17,959 nt of DNA from Prolixibacteraceae bacterium (GTDB lineage Bacteria; Bacteroidota; Bacteroidia; Bacteroidales; Prolixibacteraceae), in assembly GCA_023228025.1 (NCBI GenBank), contig JALOCD010000093.1:1-17959 (forward strand). The letters run 5' to 3'. The notes beneath the pieces are model-generated. The model saw only the letters and a list, made by a program, of their open reading frames with translations, was not told the origin of the DNA and made no database searches. A program made the translations under genes and the position numbers. This document shows, one piece after another, positions 14,592 to 17,959 of this stretch; positions within the stretch are counted from its first letter, which is position 1; each line of letters opens with the position of its first letter.

Positions 14592-14842
14592 CTGTTTAAA
14601 TTTCTTACACAGAGAATTTATTACTCCATAATTAAATTACAAATGGCTTTGAAATTCTCGTTTTAGTTAAAATACGCTTGAGGAAACAACGAGTTACACA
14701 GAGAGAAAAATCGCAAGCGATTTTCCAGCTCTGTGTAACTCCGGGGTTTCTCTCATGAAAACACCTAAATTGCAGAAATTTCTATAAACCCTATATTTTC
14801 GATTAGTTGACAATTATTCTCTGTGTAATATTTTTTAAACAG
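14592..14842. repeat. MITE-like nested inverted-repeat element
   Basis: Outer arms at 14592-14616 (CTGTTTAAA...TTACACAGAGAA) and 14817-14842 (its reverse complement) match at 21 of about 25 positions, with a 4-5 nt variable gap. Inside, GAGAATTT (14613-14620) pairs with AAATTCTC (14652-14659), and a long perfect hairpin lies at 14691-14741. No coding frame is present. The 360-nt gap between the CDF and DUF4143 genes is almost filled by this element. No target-site duplication was found. Confidence 0.6.
14691..14741. repeat. Inner perfect hairpin of the repeat element
   Basis: GAGTTACACAGAG (14691-14703) and CTCTGTGTAACTC (14729-14741) are perfect 13-bp arms. Between them AAAATCGC (14707-14714) pairs with GCGATTTT (14717-14724) around an AA. 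The TTACACAGAG core is the same as in the outer arms at 14592-14842, so the core occurs four times in all, two in each direction. Confidence 0.7.
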
Positions 14843-14885
14843 TCTCTGAGTTAATTCAAAAATATTGAATAGTTTTGCTCATAAT

Positions 14886-14918
14886 ATTGAGTAAAATTAC
14901 TCAGTTTATTGAGTAAAA
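14886..14918. promoter_or_regulatory. Three-copy GAGTAA operator-like repeat before the DUF4143 gene
   Basis: ATTGAGTAAAA occurs at 14886-14896 and 14908-14918. The first copy also forms a perfect palindrome with TTACTC at 14897-14902 (GAGTAA-AA-TTACTC). The last copy ends 9 nt before the ATG at 14928. Two direct copies plus one inverted copy is the same arrangement as upstream of hsdM, and both share AGTAAAAT. Confidence 0.5.
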
Positions 14919-14927
14919 ATTTGAAAC

Positions 14928-16112
14928 ATGTTTGAACGTTCACACATAGAAGGACTTAAGAAAAGAATAGAAGAGCCAAGAAAGTTTATTCAAGTTGTGA
15001 TGGGGCCAAGGCAAGTTGGTAAAACGATGATGATATCACAACTTTTACAGAAAATGACTGTCGGATATTTGTATGAGTCAGCCGATGCCATATCGAATGC
15101 GAACAATACATGGTTACAACAGATTTGGGAGAGTGCCAGATTGAAAATGAAGGCCGCAAGTTCGATGGAGTTTCTCTTGGTTGTCGATGAAATCCAGAGA
15201 ATTGAAAATTGGAGTGAACTGGTCAAACAGCAGTGGGACAGGGATACCTATGAAAATATAAATATCAAAGTAGTACTCTTGGGATCCTCCCGTTTGTTGA
15301 TACAAAAAGGATTGACGGAATCGCTGGCCGGAAGATTCGAAACATTTTACATGGGACATTGGTCCTATCCTGAGATGCGTGCAGCTTTTGACTGGAATGT
15401 CGATCAATACATCTATTTTGGTGGTTATCCTGGTTCTGCGGCACTTATTGGCGATGTAGACCGATGGAGAAATTACGTGAAAGATTCGCTGATTGAAACG
15501 GTCATTTCAAAAGATATATTGATGCTGACCAGGGTACTTAAGCCCGCTTTGTTGAAGAGATTATTTGAATTGGGCTCACTCTATTCGGGTCAGATCCTTT
15601 CCTATACGAAGTTGATAGGTGAACTTCAGGATGCAGGAAATACAACTACATTGTCTCATTATCTCGATTTGCTTTCAGAGTCAGGCTTGTTGGCCGGACT
15701 CGAGAAATATGCTGGAAATGTAATAAGGAAGCGATCATCGAGTCCTAAATTTCAAGTTTATAACAATGCCTTGTTAAGTGCAATGGATCATATCAAGTAC
15801 ACGGATGTTGTGGTAAACCCTGCAAAATGGGGTCGTTTGGTTGAATCTTCAATTGGAACGCACTTGATAAATAATGCCTTGGTAGAAAGATTCAATGTTT
15901 ATTATTGGAGGGAAGGAAATCAGGAAGTGGATTTTGTTTTGGAGAAAAATGGACGTACAATTGCACTTGAAATAAAAAGTGGAAGAGGTTATGTTCCAGT
16001 CGGAATGAAACTCTTTGACCAAAAGTTCCATCCTGATAAGCTGCTATTGGTTGGAACAGGCGGATTACCTGTGGAAGATTTCCTCAATATTAATCCGGTT
16101 GAATTGTTTTAA
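14928..16112 (+). CDS. AAA-type ATPase with DUF4143 C-terminal domain
   Basis: 394 residues, full length, cytosolic. Walker A GPRQVGKT at 26-33, Walker B LLVVDE at 83-88 and a sensor-like LLGSSRLL at 117-124 form the ATPase core. GRFETFYMGHWSYPEM (135-150) is typical of the family. The C-terminal DUF4143 domain (about 190-394) ends in a restriction-nuclease-like fold with E306 (RLVESSIG), D335 (EVDFVL) and E348-x-K350 (ALEIKSG), the PD-(D/E)xK pattern. Members are widespread in variable copy number, and their role is not established; some act near toxin or mobile loci. It is flanked upstream by a repeat element and a repeat operator, and it is probably transcribed alone. A two-component regulator follows after 45 nt. 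Confidence 0.92.
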   Translation: MFERSHIEGLKKRIEEPRKFIQVVMGPRQVGKTMMISQLLQKMTVGYLYESADAISNANNTWLQQIWESARLKMKAASSMEFLLVVDEIQRIENWSELVKQQWDRDTYENINIKVVLLGSSRLLIQKGLTESLAGRFETFYMGHWSYPEMRAAFDWNVDQYIYFGGYPGSAALIGDVDRWRNYVKDSLIETVISKDILMLTRVLKPALLKRLFELGSLYSGQILSYTKLIGELQDAGNTTTLSHYLDLLSESGLLAGLEKYAGNVIRKRSSSPKFQVYNNALLSAMDHIKYTDVVVNPAKWGRLVESSIGTHLINNALVERFNVYYWREGNQEVDFVLEKNGRTIALEIKSGRGYVPVGMKLFDQKFHPDKLLLVGTGGLPVEDFLNINPVELF

Positions 16113-16157
16113 TATATAAAGAAGTTAAATATCCTATCTTGTAGCGTCTCTTGCCAT

Positions 16158-16835
16158 ATGAAAATCCTGATCATTGAAGATGAGAAAACTTTGTCGGATG
16201 CCATCGTCGAATACCTCGACGGGGAAGGTCATCTGTGCGAAGTCGTTTACACCTTCGAAGAGGCCGTTGAGAAGATAGAACTCTACCAGTACGACTGTAT
16301 GGTGGTGGATATCAATCTTCCGGACGGAAGCGGACTCGATCTTATCCGGTTGATCAAGAAAAGATCGATCACGGTAGGTATTATTATCGTTTCGGCACGG
16401 AATTCTCTGGACAACAGAATCGAAGGACTGGAGATAGGCGCTGACCACTACCTTACCAAACCATTTCACCTGGCAGAGCTCAATGCCCATTTGAAATCAA
16501 TCCATCGCCGGATAAGTTTTAATGGAAGCAATGAGTTGGTATTGAACGAAATAAAACTAATCCCGGAGGAGCACCGGGCTTTTGTACTGGACGAGGAACT
16601 GGTGTTAACCAAAAAGGAGTATGAGCTGCTGCTCTTTTTTATTTCGAACAAAAACAAGATCATCACCAAAGCAGGTTTGGCTGAACATCTTTGGGGCGAC
16701 CACATGGATGCCGCCGATTCCTACGACTTTATCTACACCCACATCAAGAATCTTCGGAGGGAGTTGCTGAAGAAAGGATGCAGGGATTACATCAAGACTA
16801 TTTACGGACTGGGTTATAAATTCGATATCACTTGA
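16158..16835 (+). CDS. OmpR/PhoB-family response regulator
   Basis: 225 residues. The receiver domain (1-120) has the acidic pocket E7-D8, the phospho-acceptor D51 (CMVVDINLPDGSG), S79 and K101 (LTKPFHLAEL). A winged-helix DNA-binding domain follows at about 125-225 (LTKKEYELLLFFISNKNKII, then the recognition helix around YDFIYTHIKNLRRELLKKG, ending in the TIYGLGYKF wing). It controls transcription when phosphorylated by the kinase encoded immediately downstream, whose start overlaps this stop. Targets cannot be named. It begins 45 nt after the ATPase gene, and a near-consensus TATCTTG (16134-16140) may be part of its own promoter. Confidence 0.95.
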   Translation: MKILIIEDEKTLSDAIVEYLDGEGHLCEVVYTFEEAVEKIELYQYDCMVVDINLPDGSGLDLIRLIKKRSITVGIIIVSARNSLDNRIEGLEIGADHYLTKPFHLAELNAHLKSIHRRISFNGSNELVLNEIKLIPEEHRAFVLDEELVLTKKEYELLLFFISNKNKIITKAGLAEHLWGDHMDAADSYDFIYTHIKNLRRELLKKGCRDYIKTIYGLGYKFDIT

Positions 16836-17959
16836 GACTCTTAACCAAAACAACGCTTAATTTATTGTCTATCTCCCTGTTTATCTATCTTTTCGGGGTC
16901 ATAGTCTTCTATTATTCCTTGCGTATCCAGGTCGACCGCAATGTCAACAATGAGATGGAGAAGCGGAAAAACAGCATCGTTCGTCAAATGGAAGAGGCTC
17001 ATTCATCTGTTAGTCAGCCTCCCAACAGGAATGAAATGGTGATTGTCACCCCGGTTGATAAAGCCATCCCACATGACCGCTATGCCGACACGCTGATTTA
17101 TAACAAAGAAGAACAGCGTTACCAGCTTTTCAGACAACTTGGCTTCAGCGAGACGGTGAACAAACAGCCATATTATATTCAGATTTATAAATCGCTGGAA
17201 GAGACGGATAGTCTGATTGTCAGCATTATCATGACAATGACAGGCCTGGTAATATTGTTGATTGTTACCTTGTTGGTTGTTAACAGATACTCTTCGAGAT
17301 TGGTCTGGAAGGTCTTTTATGATACCATCGAAAAGATTAACCGTTATGACCTGAATACACACGAAGAGTTTACCTTACAGGATTCTGATGTGAAGGAGTT
17401 CGCGGATCTTAACCGGGTTTTGATCACGATGACCGAACGGATCAGAAATGATTATCTGAACCTGAAAGAGTATACCGAGAATGCATCGCACGAGATACAG
17501 ACGCCACTCGCCATCATCAATTCAAAGCTTGAACTTTTATTGCAATCCGGTGATATGAGCGAAAAACAGTACAAGGCCCTTGCAGATGCCTACGAAGCAT
17601 CTATCAGGTTATCGAAGTACAACAGTACCCTGATTCTGTTGGCTAAAATTGAGAACAAGCAATTTCCCGAATATAAGGATGTAAGTCCGGAGTTGATTGT
17701 CAATTCGCTGCTCGAAAATCTCGAAGACCTTATCCGATCCAAAAAGTTGGAGGTGGTCAAGCTGCTCCATCATGATGTCATGATCAGGATGAACCCATAT
17801 CTGGCTGAAATGTTAATCGTTAATCTGGTGAAAAATGCGGTCAGGCACAATGTCAAAGGGGGCAAGCTTGTAGTCGAACTCGGTGAGAAATTTCTCCGGA
17901 TTTCAAATACCGGGCCCGATCATCCGGTAGATAAAAACTTGCTTTTCAAACGATTCTAT
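16832..17959 (+). CDS. Sensor histidine kinase, N-terminal 376 residues (runs off right edge)
   Basis: The frame is open from a TTG at 16832 to the last base. The TTG overlaps the regulator stop as TTGA. The next in-frame Met comes after the first membrane helix, so TTG is the best start. Residues 8-30 (LNLLSISLFIYLFGVIVFYY) are the first membrane helix, an extracytoplasmic loop of about 95 residues follows, and the second helix lies at about 126-150. The H-box shows H220 (ENASHEIQTPLAII), the N-box N335 (LVKNAVRHN) and then ISNTGPD in the place of the usual D-x-G box, with the F-box (LFKRFY) starting at the edge. It would sense an envelope signal and phosphorylate the OmpR-type partner. The C-terminal end is outside the window. 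Confidence 0.92.
   Translation, partial: MRLLTKTTLNLLSISLFIYLFGVIVFYYSLRIQVDRNVNNEMEKRKNSIVRQMEEAHSSVSQPPNRNEMVIVTPVDKAIPHDRYADTLIYNKEEQRYQLFRQLGFSETVNKQPYYIQIYKSLEETDSLIVSIIMTMTGLVILLIVTLLVVNRYSSRLVWKVFYDTIEKINRYDLNTHEEFTLQDSDVKEFADLNRVLITMTERIRNDYLNLKEYTENASHEIQTPLAIINSKLELLLQSGDMSEKQYKALADAYEASIRLSKYNSTLILLAKIENKQFPEYKDVSPELIVNSLLENLEDLIRSKKLEVVKLLHHDVMIRMNPYLAEMLIVNLVKNAVRHNVKGGKLVVELGEKFLRISNTGPDHPVDKNLLFKRFY

Noticed and set aside
14568..14927. Possible non-coding RNA gene or riboswitch for the DUF4143 gene
   Set aside because: The strong hairpins fit an inverted-repeat element. No known aptamer pattern was recognised and no promoter was found upstream of it.

Overview
The window looks like a piece of a Bacteroidetes chromosome, most likely from the Bacteroidales/Marinilabiliales side, although the genus cannot be read from it. 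The grounds are promoter-like boxes of the Bacteroidetes type TAnnTTTG (for example before mnmE and at 10852-10859), start codons that mostly lack a Shine-Dalgarno sequence, and the kinds of genes present: a RAYT-type transposase with hairpin repeats, an exported rubrerythrin, small PspC and acidic proteins, and a DUF4143 ATPase.

Left third (1-8327), all minus strand: a defence-type accessory block. In transcription order it is hsdR (8327-5094), a REP-associated tyrosine transposase with its own hairpin repeats (5058-4430), hsdM (4220-2763), hsdS (2756-1302), an XRE-HTH/ImmA-type metallopeptidase gene (1225-161), and the start of a PIN-domain gene that leaves the window at base 1. HsdR, HsdM and HsdS together make a complete type I restriction-modification system. 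The HTH-peptidase/PIN pair, joined by a TAATG stop/start overlap and preceded by a palindromic operator, looks like a toxin-antitoxin-like module.

Middle (8328-13676): backbone genes. mnmE (tRNA wobble-uridine modification GTPase) and hsp20 (small heat shock protein) are on the minus strand, separated by a strong terminator that directly abuts the mnmE promoter. On the plus strand are an acidic 86-residue protein, a 69-residue PspC-domain membrane protein and a Tat-exported sugar isomerase-like protein. These converge, at a shared bidirectional terminator, on a minus-strand pair made of a DUF2231-type membrane protein and a lipoprotein rubrerythrin.

Right third (13677-17959), plus strand: a cation diffusion facilitator transporter, then an intergenic region filled by a nested inverted-repeat element of about 250 bp. 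Next comes a DUF4143 AAA-type ATPase preceded by three copies of a short operator-like repeat, and finally a two-component pair: an OmpR-type response regulator and a histidine kinase whose TTG start overlaps the regulator stop and which runs off the right edge.

The most unusual structures are the RAYT gene bracketed by pairs of hairpins with the same 52-nt period and inverted orientation, its position inside the hsd gene cluster, the three-copy operator-like repeats before both hsdM and the DUF4143 gene, and the large MITE-like element at 14592-14842. I did not find a clearly novel multi-gene system. The least described pieces are the edge TA-like module and the unnamed repeats.
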